Shown: piece after piece, positions 19,672 to 27,471 of the stretch
Layout: each line of letters starts with the position of its first letter
Position numbering within the stretch: the stretch's first letter is position 1
From: Nocardiopsis kunsanensis DSM 44524
GTDB taxonomy: Bacteria; Actinomycetota; Actinomycetes; Streptosporangiales; Streptosporangiaceae
DNA: 41,741 bases
Assembly: GCF_000340965.1 (NCBI RefSeq)
Contig: NZ_ANAY01000005.1
Span: 1 to 41,741, forward strand
Direction: 5' to 3'
Program-made: the position numbers and the translations under genes
The notes under the pieces: model-generated
Database searches by the model: none
Seen by the model: the letters and a program-made list of their open reading frames with translations, nothing else
Told to the model about the DNA's origin: nothing

Positions 19672-20321
19672 AGCTGGTATCCGGCGCCGGGAACGGTACG
19701 GATCACGGAGGGTTCACCGAGTTTCTTGCGCAGGGTCATGACGGTGACCCGTACGACGTTGGTGAAGGGGTCGGCGTTCTCGTCCCAGGCCTTCTCCAGC
19801 AGCCCCTCCGCGCTGACGACGGTGCCCTGGGCGCGCATGAGCACCTGCAGCACGGCGAACTCCTTCGGGGTGAGGGAGAGCTCGCGGCCGTCGCGGTGGA
19901 CGGTGTGGTTGGCCGGGTCGAGGGTGATGCCGTGGCGCTCCAGGACCGGGGGCAACGGCGGGGTGGCGCGCCGGGCCAGGGCGTGCACGCGTGCGATGAG
20001 CTCTGCGAAGGCGAAGGGTTTGGCGAGGTAGTCGTCGGCGCCCAGGCTGAGGCCCTCGACCTTGTCCTCGACCCCGTCGGAGGCCGTGAGCATGAGGATG
20101 CGCCCGGGAAAGCCGTCCCTGACCAGGGTGCGGGCCACTTCGTCGCCGTGGGTCCCGGGGAGGTCGCGGTCGAGCACGACGACGTCGTAGTCGTTGACCC
20201 AGAGGTGCTCGAGCGCGGTGTCACCGTCGTAGACGGTGTCCACGGCCATGGACTCGCGGCGGAGACCGACCGCGACCGCGTCGGCCAGCACCTGTTCGTC
20301 TTCGACCACGAGTACGCGCAC
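19668..20321 (-). CDS. cutR: OmpR/PhoB-family response regulator, CutR-like
   Basis: 217 residues. The receiver domain starts VRVLVVEDEQ (acidic pocket Glu 7/Asp 8), has phospho-acceptor Asp 51 in VVVLDRDLPG and Lys 101 in YLAKPFAF. A C-terminal winged helix follows (LTPKEFAVLQVLMRAQGTVV, VTVMTLRKKLGEPSVIRTVPGAGYQL). GTG 20321 is the start: AGAAGG lies 6 nt upstream and the receiver fold begins immediately. Longer frames upstream are not credible because they run through a terminator-like hairpin. It precedes and overlaps the kinase gene. Length and neighbours (hemH, suhB, sepH) fit CutR of Streptomyces, reported in secretion stress. The leader contains an attenuator-like structure. Confidence 0.9.
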   Translation of the reverse strand: MRVLVVEDEQVLADAVAVGLRRESMAVDTVYDGDTALEHLWVNDYDVVVLDRDLPGTHGDEVARTLVRDGFPGRILMLTASDGVEDKVEGLSLGADDYLAKPFAFAELIARVHALARRATPPLPPVLERHGITLDPANHTVHRDGRELSLTPKEFAVLQVLMRAQGTVVSAEGLLEKAWDENADPFTNVVRVTVMTLRKKLGEPSVIRTVPGAGYQL

Positions 20322-20351
20322 GTTGGACCTTCTACAGTCTCGACAGCGAAC

Positions 20352-20397
20352 AAAAAGGGGCCGCTGCCGGCGCATCCCCCAACACACCGGCAGCGGC
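20352..20397 (-). terminator. T-tailed hairpin in the response-regulator leader (attenuator or terminator)
   Basis: On the minus strand a perfect 11-bp stem GCCGCTGCCGG / CCGGCAGCGGC (20387-20397 with 20360-20370) closes a 16-nt loop containing GTTGGGGGAT. It is followed by CCCC and TTTTT (20356-20352). This is a full intrinsic-terminator layout ending about 30 nt before the regulator's GTG. It either ends an upstream short transcript or attenuates the two-component operon. Confidence 0.7.
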
Positions 20398-20540
20398 GTT
20401 CTCGGTCCCGGCCGCGCCCTCCGGGTTTCCTCGGCCGAGATACGAAGACGGTAAACCCGCCCTCCCGGTTCTGACGAACCGCCTCGGCCCGGCCGCCCGG
20501 GCGCTGGGCCGGGAGTCTCAACCCCCTTTGGTGCGCGGGG

Positions 20541-20577
20541 GCCGCCGCCGGCGAATCCCCCAACCGCCGGCGGCGGC
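20541..20577 (-). promoter_or_regulatory. Second hairpin with the same loop
   Basis: A perfect 13-bp stem (GCCGCCGCCGGCG, 20541-20553, with 20565-20577) closes an 11-nt loop that contains the same 10 bases (minus strand GTTGGGGGAT) as the hairpin at 20360-20397. The sixth stem pair is C-G here and T-A there, a compensatory change. There is no T-tract. Confidence 0.65.
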
Positions 20578-20713
20578 TCAACCCCGCACATCTCAAATCT
20601 GACACATGAAGAATAAGAAACAAGTAAGCGCAGGACCTACGACGTTCAATGTGGCATGGGACACCGGCATTCCCGGCCTCGCGCGCTTCCCTCGACCGAC
20701 ACCCCCGCAGACC

Positions 20714-20779
20714 TTAGGGACGCCCGTGACCTGGTAATTCACAGAAACCCCAGTAGTCACACCCGCCACTTCCGGTCAT
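20714..20779 (-). CDS. Possible 21-residue leader peptide with two cysteines
   Basis: ATG 20779 to TAA 20714; the peptide starts MTGSGGCDYW, continues GFCELPGHG and ends in RP. GGGAG lies about 10 nt upstream. An overlapping ATG at 20783 would instead give MHDRKWRV with the same GGGAG at 6 nt. It lies about 390 nt before the response regulator on the same strand, beyond both leader hairpins. I recognise no family. It could be a regulatory leader peptide, a genuine small protein, or chance. Confidence 0.3.
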   Translation of the reverse strand: MTGSGGCDYWGFCELPGHGRP

Positions 20780-20807
20780 GCATGTTTTTCTCCCGGGACC
20801 CGATGGT

Positions 20808-20836
20808 TTGACCCTCGTCACAGTGCGGTACAGATA
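20808..20836 (+). promoter_or_regulatory. Candidate promoter for the 54-aa gene
   Basis: TTGACC (20808-20813), 17-bp spacer, CAGATA (20831-20836), with an overlapping TACAGA at 20829-20834. It would give a leader of about 150 nt. Confidence 0.4.
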
Positions 20837-20994
20837 GTGAGCGCACGCGTGGAAGCCGGTCGACGGCCGGACCGCGACGGGCGTACATGTCACAGGGTCG
20901 TGACCACTTCGATCGAAGCACGCACCGAGCGTGTGCCTGACGGATCCGCACCGGGCGTCGCCATGCCCCGGTGCCTACCCCTGGAAGAGGTGCA

Positions 20995-21159
20995 ATGGGC
21001 GAGTTCCTCACGGAGATCAAGGTCCGTATCAACGAGACCTACCGGTCGCTCCAGTCGGCTCAGGCCGCCGGGGACGACTTCCTCGCCGACATGCACGCGT
21101 CGGAGCTCGAGGATCTGCACGGTCTCGCGGCTCGCAACGGCGTCGACACCCGCGCCTGA
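20995..21159 (+). CDS. Small conserved-looking helical protein (54 aa)
   Basis: Starts MGEFLTEIKVRINETYRSLQ, followed by SAQAAGDDFLADMHASELED and LHGLAARNGVDTRA. Nearly all of it should be helical, with an amphipathic heptad-like pattern, so a helix hairpin or dimer is likely. GGAAGAGG lies 4 nt before the ATG. Third-position GC is high, and a strong hairpin follows, so it is very likely a real gene. I recall similar small proteins of unknown function in other actinomycetes but know no name. It is divergent from the CutRS-like operon. Confidence 0.75.
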   Translation: MGEFLTEIKVRINETYRSLQSAQAAGDDFLADMHASELEDLHGLAARNGVDTRA

Positions 21160-21223
21160 ACAGGTTTCGGAGACCTCGGAGGACGCTCGGAGCCATGTGA
21201 CCGGGACTCCTCCATGAAACGTA

Positions 21224-21264
21224 GGGAGGGGCAGGGGCCGATGGTTGTGGCCCCTGCCCCTCCC
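21224..21264. terminator. Bidirectional terminator between the 54-aa gene and suhB
   Basis: A perfect 16-bp stem (21224-21239 with 21249-21264, first arm GGGAGGGGCAGGGGCC) and a 9-nt loop. Confidence 0.88.
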
Positions 21265-21380
21265 GTATGCCCTGAGCGGCCTCCTGGCGGGCGCACAGGC
21301 CCGTTCCCGGACCAGGATCGGCAGGTTCCTCCCGCACCCCGCAGGGGACGGCAGCGATCCCGGATCCAGCGACCGGCAGC

Positions 21381-22196
21381 TCACTCGTCGCGGTCGGCCC
21401 CCAGTTCCAGGAGCAGCGGCTCCAGCTCCTCGAACAGTTCCGGCCGTGCGGCCACCACCAGGTCCTCGCTGGGCGGCCCGCCCCGGGCGCCGGCCACACG
21501 CAGACCGGCCTCGGCGGCCACCAGACCGGGTGCGGCCCAGTCCCAAGGGTTGAGGCCGCGCTCGTAGTAGGCGTTGCACTGCCCCGAGGCCAGCCCGCAC
21601 AGGTCCACCGCGGCCGATCCGGTACGGCGGATGTCGCGGATCCCGGGAACGAGCCCGAGCAGTACCCGGGCCTGGTGCCGGCGCCGTTCGGGCACGTAAC
21701 CGAACCCGGTCGCGACCAGGGCCCGCTCCAACGGGACCGCCTCGGGGGCGACCAGACGTTCACCGTCGAGGAACGCGCCCCGGCCCCGGACCGCCTCGTA
21801 CGAGCGCCCGCGCCCGGGCTGGGCCACGGCCGCGGCCACGACCTGCCCGTCGACCTCGGCTGCGATGGCCACCCCCCAGTCGGGGCTGCCGTAGAGGTAG
21901 TTGACGGTGCCGTCGATCGGATCGACGATCCAGCGGACCGGTGCGGTGCCGGCCTCGTCACCGCCCTCCTCCTCCCCGAGGAAGGCGTCGCCGGGGCGTT
22001 CGGCCAGCAGCCGTGAACGGATGAGTTCCTCGGTTGCCCGGTCCATCTCGGTGACGACGTCGGTGGGGCTGGACTTGGTGTCCAGCACGGTGATGCCCTC
22101 CTGGCCCTGTGCGGCCAGTTCACCCGCCTCGGTGGCCACCCGCACGGCGAGTGCGCGCAGGTCGTCCGGGTCGGGTGCGGACTGTGTCGTGGTCAC
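21381..22196 (-). CDS. suhB: Inositol monophosphatase family protein (SuhB-like)
   Basis: 271 residues, Mg2+-dependent, Li+-sensitive phosphatase fold. The metal and substrate residues are present: DTKSSPTDVVTEMD (40-52), GEEEGG (Glu about 75-77), the signature VDPIDGTVNYLYG (Asp 92, Asp 95, Gly 96, Thr 97), and the C-terminal WDWAAPGLVAAEAG with its catalytic Asp. It probably releases inositol from myo-inositol-1-phosphate for mycothiol or phosphatidylinositol, though related enzymes act on histidinol-, fructose- or adenosine-phosphates. GTG 22196 has GGGGGAGAA just upstream. It lies in the same conserved neighbourhood as dut and DUF4193 (M. tuberculosis suhB Rv2701c, from memory). Confidence 0.9.
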   Translation of the reverse strand: MTTTQSAPDPDDLRALAVRVATEAGELAAQGQEGITVLDTKSSPTDVVTEMDRATEELIRSRLLAERPGDAFLGEEEGGDEAGTAPVRWIVDPIDGTVNYLYGSPDWGVAIAAEVDGQVVAAAVAQPGRGRSYEAVRGRGAFLDGERLVAPEAVPLERALVATGFGYVPERRRHQARVLLGLVPGIRDIRRTGSAAVDLCGLASGQCNAYYERGLNPWDWAAPGLVAAEAGLRVAGARGGPPSEDLVVAARPELFEELEPLLLELGADRDE

Positions 22197-22678
22197 GTCT
22201 GTTCTCCCCCGCGGTGACGTCGGCTCGGTTCGCGAGCTGTCGGTTGTGAGACGGATGGTGTGGGATGCCTGGCCGAGGCCAGTGGTGTTCCCCCGCACCC
22301 CGAGCCTAGCCCGGTCGGAGGGGCCTTCCCGGCCCCACGGCCCGTGCCGTGGGGCCGTGGGAGAACCTGCCCCACGGCCCCGCACCCTTCAGCGGGCGCC
22401 GGAGAGGCCCGGAGGGTTCTCCCCGCCCGATCCTGTCAGGGGTGTTTTTCAGGAGGCTTTCGGATCAGCGAGCGGCCGTCGCCCCTGCTGTGCCCTGCTA
22501 CGCAAGCTCCGCAGCGTCGCACAGCGGGGTCCCGCACGGTTGTGCTTCACGAGCGCAGAGACACAGCGAGAGGCAGCTGGTGGTTTCGCGGAAACACTGC
22601 CGCGCCGGCGCGCCCGTCGAGGGCGGTGGCGGGCGACGGCACGGGACCGAAATGATGCAAAAAACACGGCCTAACGGC
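22197..22678. other. Intergenic region between the S9 peptidase gene and suhB
   Basis: 482 nt. It carries a strong GC hairpin at 22330-22357 and a GTTTC-gcg-GAAAC hairpin near 22580. No frame looks coding: the 72-codon minus-strand frame at 22449-22667 is Arg-rich with poor codon use. The suhB promoter must lie in the part nearest 22197 but I cannot define it. Confidence 0.5.
22330..22357. terminator. Strong GC hairpin upstream of suhB
   Basis: A 12-bp perfect stem CGGCCCCACGGC / GCCGTGGGGCCG with a 4-nt loop; a third partial copy of the arm follows at about 22369-22381, so alternative pairings are possible. It lies about 320 nt past the S9 peptidase stop and about 130 nt before suhB, so it may be a second terminator or a leader structure. 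Confidence 0.5.
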
Positions 22679-22681
22679 CTA
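22659..22681 (-). terminator. Short T-tailed terminator overlapping the S9 peptidase stop
   Basis: Minus strand: TAG stop overlapping GGCC-GTTA-GGCC, then GTG and TTTTTT. The stem is only 4 bp, but a run of six T is rare in this genome. Confidence 0.5.
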
Positions 22682-24715
22682 GAGGTGCTCGGGCCTGGTC
22701 CACTCCTTGCCGAACACGTGGTGGTCGAAGAAGGCGAAGATCGTCTCGTACCAGACCCGTGCGTTGCCCGGGCTGAGGATCCAGTGGTTCTCGTCCGGGA
22801 AGTACAGGAACTTGGCCTCGACCTCGTGGAGCACGAGATCGCGCCACAAGCGCAGCCCCTCCCCGATCGGCACCCGGTAGTCCTTGTCGCCGTGGATGAC
22901 GAGCATGGGCGTGCGGATGCGGTCCGCGCTCAGGTGCGGGGAGTTGAGCTCGTAGCGCTCGGGGCGCGTCGAGGGCGTGCCGAACTCGCGCTCCCACACG
23001 GGCGGGTGGTCGGTGGTACCGACGAACGCGTCCAGGTGCCACAGGGAAGCATGGGAGACGATCGCGGAGAAGCGGTCGGTGTGCCCGGCGATCCAGTTGG
23101 CCATGTAACCGCCGAAGGAACCGCCCATCATCGCGGTGTGGCGGGGGTCGATGTCCTCACGGGCCTCGGCGGCGTCGGTGACGGCCATGACGTCGTCGTG
23201 CACACGCGGGCCCCACTGCCCCCAGGCACGGCGCAGCATCTGCTGGCCGTAACCGGTGGACAGGGCCGGGTCGGGAAGCAGGACCGCCCAGCCGCGAGCG
23301 GCCATGAGCCAGGGGTTCCAACGCCAGGTCCAGCCGTTGAAGCTCATGTAGGGGCCGCCGTGCACCCACAGCAGGAGCGGGGCGGGCGAGTCGCTGGAGG
23401 CCTCCTCGGGCAGCACGAGCCAGGAACGGAGCGTGGTGCCGTCGTCGGCGGTCGTCTCCACCTCGGTGAGGGTGCCCGGCATGCTCAGTTCCGAGCCGGG
23501 GGTACGCAGGTGGACGGGTTCGGCGTCCTCGCTCGCGGCGTCCACGCGCACGGGCGCGGGCGGGGCGTCCCAGGCGTCGCGCAGGGCGAAGACGTGGCGC
23601 CCGTCAGGGGAGGGGTTCAGCGCGCTGTAGGCCCCGTGGTCCCCGGTCAGCCGGGTGAGGTCACCCGACCCCAGGTCGACGCGGAACAGGGGGCGGCGGC
23701 CGTTCTGGTCGGCGACGAAGAAGACCGCGGCGGAGTCGGGTGCCCAGGCCAGGTCGCGCGGCCACAACTCGGACTCGGCGGCCAGGACCCGCTCCCGGCC
23801 GGTGCCCAGATCGACCACGCACAGCGAGACCAGGCGCGGTTCGCCGTCCGCGTCGCCGTCGAAGGCGCGCATGCACAGCACCTGCCGCCCGTCCGGGGAG
23901 ACCACGGGTGAGGCGTAGTCGTGGGTCTCGGAGGAGATCAGGGTGCTGTGCTCACCGGTGGAGGTGTCCACGCGCACCAGCTGGGTGCGGACCGATCCGC
24001 CGCCGGTGGGCACACGCCAGGAGGTCACCAGGACCGAACCGTCGGGGGTCAGGTCACCGGAGGCGCCGATGAGGTGTTTGCCGGCGTCGGGGGTCAGGTC
24101 GCGGTGTTCGCCGAGCCCGGAGTCCTCGTCCTCGGGCGGGGCCGCGGCGAAGAACCGGGGGTACTGCGGCCCCAGGTCGTGGTCCCAGGAACGGATCGGC
24201 AGGGACTCGTGCAGGATCGCCGTCACCCCGGCCTCCCGGCGTTCCTTGCGGACCTCGCGTTCGGCCTCGGCGTCGGCGGAGTCGGGGTGGGCGTTGGCGG
24301 TGAAGGCCACCGTCCCCGCGTCCCGGGCAACGGTGAAGGCGGAGATGCCGCCGGGCCGGGTGGCCACGCGGCGGGCCTCGCCTCCGTCGGCGGGCAGCAC
24401 CCACAGGGCCGGCTCGGGTTTGTCCTCGGGCTCGGCATCGGGGTCGGGACGGCCCGCGCCGAAGAGCACGGACCCGTCGGGGAGGAATCCGGCGCTGCTC
24501 TCGCCCTCGGCGGAGCGGGTGAGCCGGCGGGGAGCACGGCCGCCCTCGGACTCGGGGGCGGCGTCGATCTCCCACAGAGCGTTGCGGAAGCTTCTGCCGT
24601 CGGGGGCCGAGCTGCTCACGGGTGCGACCAGACGGGTCCCGTCCGGCGAGAGGCGCAGACCGTTGACTCGGCGCAGCTGTACGTATTCCGGCAGTTCGTA
24701 CCAGGAACGGACCAA
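22679..24715 (-). CDS. S9 family peptidase (prolyl oligopeptidase / acylaminoacyl-peptidase type)
   Basis: 678 residues, no signal peptide. The N-terminal two thirds form a beta-propeller with repeated SPDG blades (LRLSPDGTRLVAP, VVSPDGRQVLCM, NPSPDGRHVFAL). The C-terminal alpha/beta hydrolase domain contains LLLWVHGGPYMSFN (oxyanion region), the nucleophile Ser 533 in GGSFGGYMAN, Asp 612 in HGDKDYRVP and His 644 in PDENHWI, a complete catalytic triad. It should cleave short peptides or acylated N-termini in the cytoplasm. The start is TTG 24715: AGGAGA lies 7-8 nt upstream, while the longer frame from 24799 has an Arg/Pro/His-rich lead and no ribosome site. It follows hemH on the same strand after a hairpin. 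Confidence 0.93.
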   Translation of the reverse strand: MVRSWYELPEYVQLRRVNGLRLSPDGTRLVAPVSSSAPDGRSFRNALWEIDAAPESEGGRAPRRLTRSAEGESSAGFLPDGSVLFGAGRPDPDAEPEDKPEPALWVLPADGGEARRVATRPGGISAFTVARDAGTVAFTANAHPDSADAEAEREVRKERREAGVTAILHESLPIRSWDHDLGPQYPRFFAAAPPEDEDSGLGEHRDLTPDAGKHLIGASGDLTPDGSVLVTSWRVPTGGGSVRTQLVRVDTSTGEHSTLISSETHDYASPVVSPDGRQVLCMRAFDGDADGEPRLVSLCVVDLGTGRERVLAAESELWPRDLAWAPDSAAVFFVADQNGRRPLFRVDLGSGDLTRLTGDHGAYSALNPSPDGRHVFALRDAWDAPPAPVRVDAASEDAEPVHLRTPGSELSMPGTLTEVETTADDGTTLRSWLVLPEEASSDSPAPLLLWVHGGPYMSFNGWTWRWNPWLMAARGWAVLLPDPALSTGYGQQMLRRAWGQWGPRVHDDVMAVTDAAEAREDIDPRHTAMMGGSFGGYMANWIAGHTDRFSAIVSHASLWHLDAFVGTTDHPPVWEREFGTPSTRPERYELNSPHLSADRIRTPMLVIHGDKDYRVPIGEGLRLWRDLVLHEVEAKFLYFPDENHWILSPGNARVWYETIFAFFDHHVFGKEWTRPEHL

Positions 24716-24816
24716 GGCGCGTTCTCCTGTGACTCGGTGTGGACGAACACCGCGCAGGGGGTGCGGGCGGTGCGGGGCGGTCGGTGGATGCCTTCGCAAC
24801 TCCGGCCGAGCGCGCC

Positions 24817-24852
24817 CCGGCCCCAGCCTCCCACAGGTGCGTACGGGGCCGG
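24817..24852 (-). terminator. Probable terminator of hemH
   Basis: Arms CCGGCCCC (24817-24824) and GGGGCCGG (24845-24852) with a 20-nt loop, 57 nt after the hemH stop. Confidence 0.45.
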
Positions 24853-24908
24853 TGAGGGCAGGAAGGGCTGTGCCGGGCAGGCCGCTCAGGACCGGCCCGG
24901 CGGACTGT

Positions 24909-25937
24909 TCAGCAGCTGCACTGCTCCATCTCGCACGAGGGCAGCGTGGTCAGGCGCTGCTGCTCGGCCTGCCCGGTGTACTCGCGCACCAGGTCGGTGA
25001 TCATCGAGACGAACGCGGGGTGCGTGCCCGGGCTCAGGGCGCGCTGATAGCCGAGGCCGCGCTTCTCCGCGGTCTCGCGTGCCTCGACGTCGAGGTCGAA
25101 CTTGACCTCCATGTGGTCGGAGACGAACCCGTGCGGGACGACCACGACGGCGGGCACACCCTCGTCGGCCAGCTCCTCGATGCGGTCGTTGACGTCGGGC
25201 TCCAACCAGGGCTGGCTGGGCGGACCGCTGCGGCTCTGGTAGACGACCTCGTAGGGGTACTCGCGGTCGAGGCGCTCCACGACCAGGCGGGCGACGGCCT
25301 GGAGCTGGTCGCCGTAGGCACCCGCGGGGCCGTAGGTCCGGCCCGGGGTCCCGCTGCGCTCGGCCATCTCCGTGGGGATGGAGTGCGCCGAGAAGAGCAG
25401 GCGCACGCCTCGGCGCTGGTCCTCGGGCAACCGGTCGAGGGCGTCCCGGGTGTACTCGGCCAGCGGCTCGACGAACCCGGGGTGGTCGTAGAAGGGACGC
25501 ACCAGGTCGATCTCGGGGGCGTCCTCGCCCAGGGCGGCTCGGGCCCGGTCGATGTCCTCGAGGTAGGCGGTGCGGCTGGACCAGTTGCAGTAGGCGGAGG
25601 TGGGCACCGCGAGCACACGCCGCACCCCGTCCTGCTTCATCTGCTCCAACGTGTCGGTGAACAGCGGGGTCCAGAACCGGTTGCCCCAGTAGATCGGCAG
25701 GTCGACACCGGCCGACTCGAAGTCCTCGGTGACGGCGGCGAGCAGGTCCCGGCACTGCTGGTTGATCGGGCTGACCCCTCCGAAGAGGAAGTAGTGCTCC
25801 CCGACCTCAGCGAGTCGCTCCCTGGGGATGTTGCGTCCACGAGTGACGTTCTCCAGGAACGGGATGACCTCGTCCTCGCCCTCCGGGCCACCGAAAGAGA
25901 TGAGCAAAAACGCGTCGTAAGGCCTCATGCTCCTCAT
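24909..25937 (-). CDS. hemH: Ferrochelatase (coproporphyrin III type), [2Fe-2S]
   Basis: Inserts Fe2+ into the porphyrin ring; in actinobacteria the substrate is coproporphyrin III (CpfC pathway). 342 residues with catalytic His 185 in LFSAHSIP and Glu 277 in HGFVSDHMEVKFD. The [2Fe-2S] ligands typical of actinobacterial ferrochelatases are visible: internal Cys 117 (TSAYCNWS) and the C-terminal CEMEQCSC (Cys 335, 340, 342). ATG 25937 is used; ATG 25928 is an alternative and neither has a good ribosome site. It is divergent from the flavoprotein oxidase gene with 139 nt between. No other haem genes are nearby. Confidence 0.96.
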   Translation of the reverse strand: MRSMRPYDAFLLISFGGPEGEDEVIPFLENVTRGRNIPRERLAEVGEHYFLFGGVSPINQQCRDLLAAVTEDFESAGVDLPIYWGNRFWTPLFTDTLEQMKQDGVRRVLAVPTSAYCNWSSRTAYLEDIDRARAALGEDAPEIDLVRPFYDHPGFVEPLAEYTRDALDRLPEDQRRGVRLLFSAHSIPTEMAERSGTPGRTYGPAGAYGDQLQAVARLVVERLDREYPYEVVYQSRSGPPSQPWLEPDVNDRIEELADEGVPAVVVVPHGFVSDHMEVKFDLDVEARETAEKRGLGYQRALSPGTHPAFVSMITDLVREYTGQAEQQRLTTLPSCEMEQCSC

Positions 25938-26062
25938 GAAACCAGTTCGGAGGCACTCACTCGCTCAGACCTGTGGTCACCGCGCTTGTGTTCTTGGACT
26001 CTCCTGCCCAGGGGCTTTCGACCGGTTCCGGAAGGGCTCTGGTGGGCTGGGCCACCTGTCGG

Positions 26063-26068
26063 TAGTGT
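26063..26068 (+). promoter_or_regulatory. Putative leaderless -10 box of the flavoprotein oxidase
   Basis: TAGTGT, 8 nt before the ATG at 26077, with no Shine-Dalgarno site between. Confidence 0.5.
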
Positions 26069-26076
26069 CCGATCGC

Positions 26077-27399
26077 ATGACCGATGTCTTGTGGCACACC
26101 TGGGCCGACACCTACCGGGCGCGTCCGCGGCGTACCGCCTTCCCCAACGACCCCGCCGAGGTCGCCGCGCAGGTGGCCGCTGCCGCCGAGGACGGCCTGC
26201 GGGTGCGCATGGTGGGGTCGGGCCACTCGTTCACGGACGTGGCCGTCACCGACGGTGTGCTGCTCTGCCCCACCTCCCTGGCCGGGTTGCGTTCGGTGGA
26301 CCACGAGCGGGGCACAGCGACGGTGGACGCGGGTATGGCGCTGTGCGACTTCAACGAGGCGTTGGCACGCGAAGGGCTCGCGCTGGCCAACATGGGTGAC
26401 ATCGCGGTACAGACGGTCGCGGGCGCGGTGCAGACCGGGACCCACGGCACCGGGCGTGACGCCGGCGGTCTGGCCTCGCAGGTCGTGGGGTTGGAGATGG
26501 TCACCGCCGACGGGTCCCTGGTGCGGTGTTCGGCCACAGAGGAGCCGGAGCTCTTCCACGCCGCCCGGGTGGGGCTCGGCGCCTTCGGTGTGGTCACGGC
26601 GCTGACCTTCGCGGTGCGTCCGGCCTTCCTGCTGCACGCCCGGGAGGAGCCGATGCCTCTGGAGGAGGTGCTGGAGCGCCTGCCGGAACTGCGGGTCGGC
26701 AACGACCACTTCGAGTTCTTCTGGTTCCCCCACACCGGAAACACCAACACCAAGCGCAACAACATCACCGAAGGGCCGGTCCGGCCGTTGTCGTCCTTCA
26801 AGGCATGGCTGGACGACGACCTGCTGTCCAACCGGGTCTTCGAGGGCGCCAACCGCGTGTGCCGGCGGTTCCCGCGGTTGATTCCGGCGGTCAATCGGAT
26901 CAGTTCGCGGGCGTTGTCCGCACGCACCTACACCGACGCCTCGCACCGGGTCTTCGCCTCGGTGCGCGACGTGCGGTTCGTGGAGATGGAGTACGCGGTC
27001 CCGGCCGAGCACACCGAGGAGGTGCTGCGGGAGCTGCGCTCGGTGGTGGACCGGCGCGGGTACCGGTTGAGTTTCCCGGTGGAGGTGCGTTTCGCCCCGG
27101 CCGACGACGTGTGGCTGTCGACCGCGTACGGGCGGGAGACCGCCTACATCGCGGTGCACATGTACCAGGGGATGCCGTACGAGCGGTGCTTCGCCGACCT
27201 GGAATCGGTCCTGACCTCCTCGGGAGGGCGCCCCCACTGGGGCAAGCTGCACACGCGCGGGCGCCCGGACCTGGAGAAGGTCTACCCGAAGCTGGGTGCG
27301 GCCCTGGCGGTGCGCGACCGGGTCGACCCGCAGCGGCTGTTCGGCAACGCCTACCTGGAACGGGTCCTGGACCAGGACCGGGGCTCGGGCAGGGGGTGA
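26077..27399 (+). CDS. FAD-dependent D-arabinono-1,4-lactone oxidase family protein
   Basis: 440 residues of the VAO/PCMH flavoprotein family with a C-terminal ALO domain. The FAD-binding region has RMVGSGHSFTDVAVTDG, VDAGMALCDFNEALA and TVAGAVQTGTHGTGRDAGG. The substrate part contains NDHFEFFWFPHTGNTNTKRN and ends HWGKLHTRGRPDLEKVYPKL, the signature of aldonolactone and alditol oxidases. Likely it oxidises a sugar lactone or alditol with O2, giving H2O2; the exact substrate is unknown. ATG 26077 is chosen over upstream starts because family similarity starts there (MTDVLWHTWADTYRARP). A leaderless -10 box is 8 nt upstream. Confidence 0.92.
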   Translation: MTDVLWHTWADTYRARPRRTAFPNDPAEVAAQVAAAAEDGLRVRMVGSGHSFTDVAVTDGVLLCPTSLAGLRSVDHERGTATVDAGMALCDFNEALAREGLALANMGDIAVQTVAGAVQTGTHGTGRDAGGLASQVVGLEMVTADGSLVRCSATEEPELFHAARVGLGAFGVVTALTFAVRPAFLLHAREEPMPLEEVLERLPELRVGNDHFEFFWFPHTGNTNTKRNNITEGPVRPLSSFKAWLDDDLLSNRVFEGANRVCRRFPRLIPAVNRISSRALSARTYTDASHRVFASVRDVRFVEMEYAVPAEHTEEVLRELRSVVDRRGYRLSFPVEVRFAPADDVWLSTAYGRETAYIAVHMYQGMPYERCFADLESVLTSSGGRPHWGKLHTRGRPDLEKVYPKLGAALAVRDRVDPQRLFGNAYLERVLDQDRGSGRG

Positions 27400-27409
27400 G
27401 CGCTCGGGG

Positions 27410-27438
27410 CCGCGGCCACCCCGGCAGGGGTTCCGCGG
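27410..27438. terminator. Bidirectional terminator after the oxidase gene
   Basis: Stem CCGCGG plus ACCCC pairing with GGGGT plus CCGCGG (internal cc/t mismatch) and a ggca loop, between convergent genes. Confidence 0.65.
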
Positions 27439-27471
27439 TGTCCGCGCTCCCCGGCGGAGGACGGGAGCCGT

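Larger units (their letters stand above)
20322..20994. other. Divergent intergenic region with structured leader of the response regulator
   Basis: 673 nt between the minus-strand response regulator and the plus-strand 54-aa gene. From left it holds a T-tailed hairpin (20352-20397), a GC-rich spacer, a second hairpin with the same loop (20541-20577), an AT-rich patch around 20585-20650 that may contain a minus-strand promoter, a tiny minus-strand ORF (20714-20779), and a plus-strand promoter candidate near 20808-20836. Confidence 0.6.

Noticed and set aside
20322..20591. N-terminal extension of the response regulator by 90 codons
   Set aside because: The receiver domain starts at GTG 20321 with an ideal ribosome site; the extension crosses a T-tailed hairpin and has no domain.
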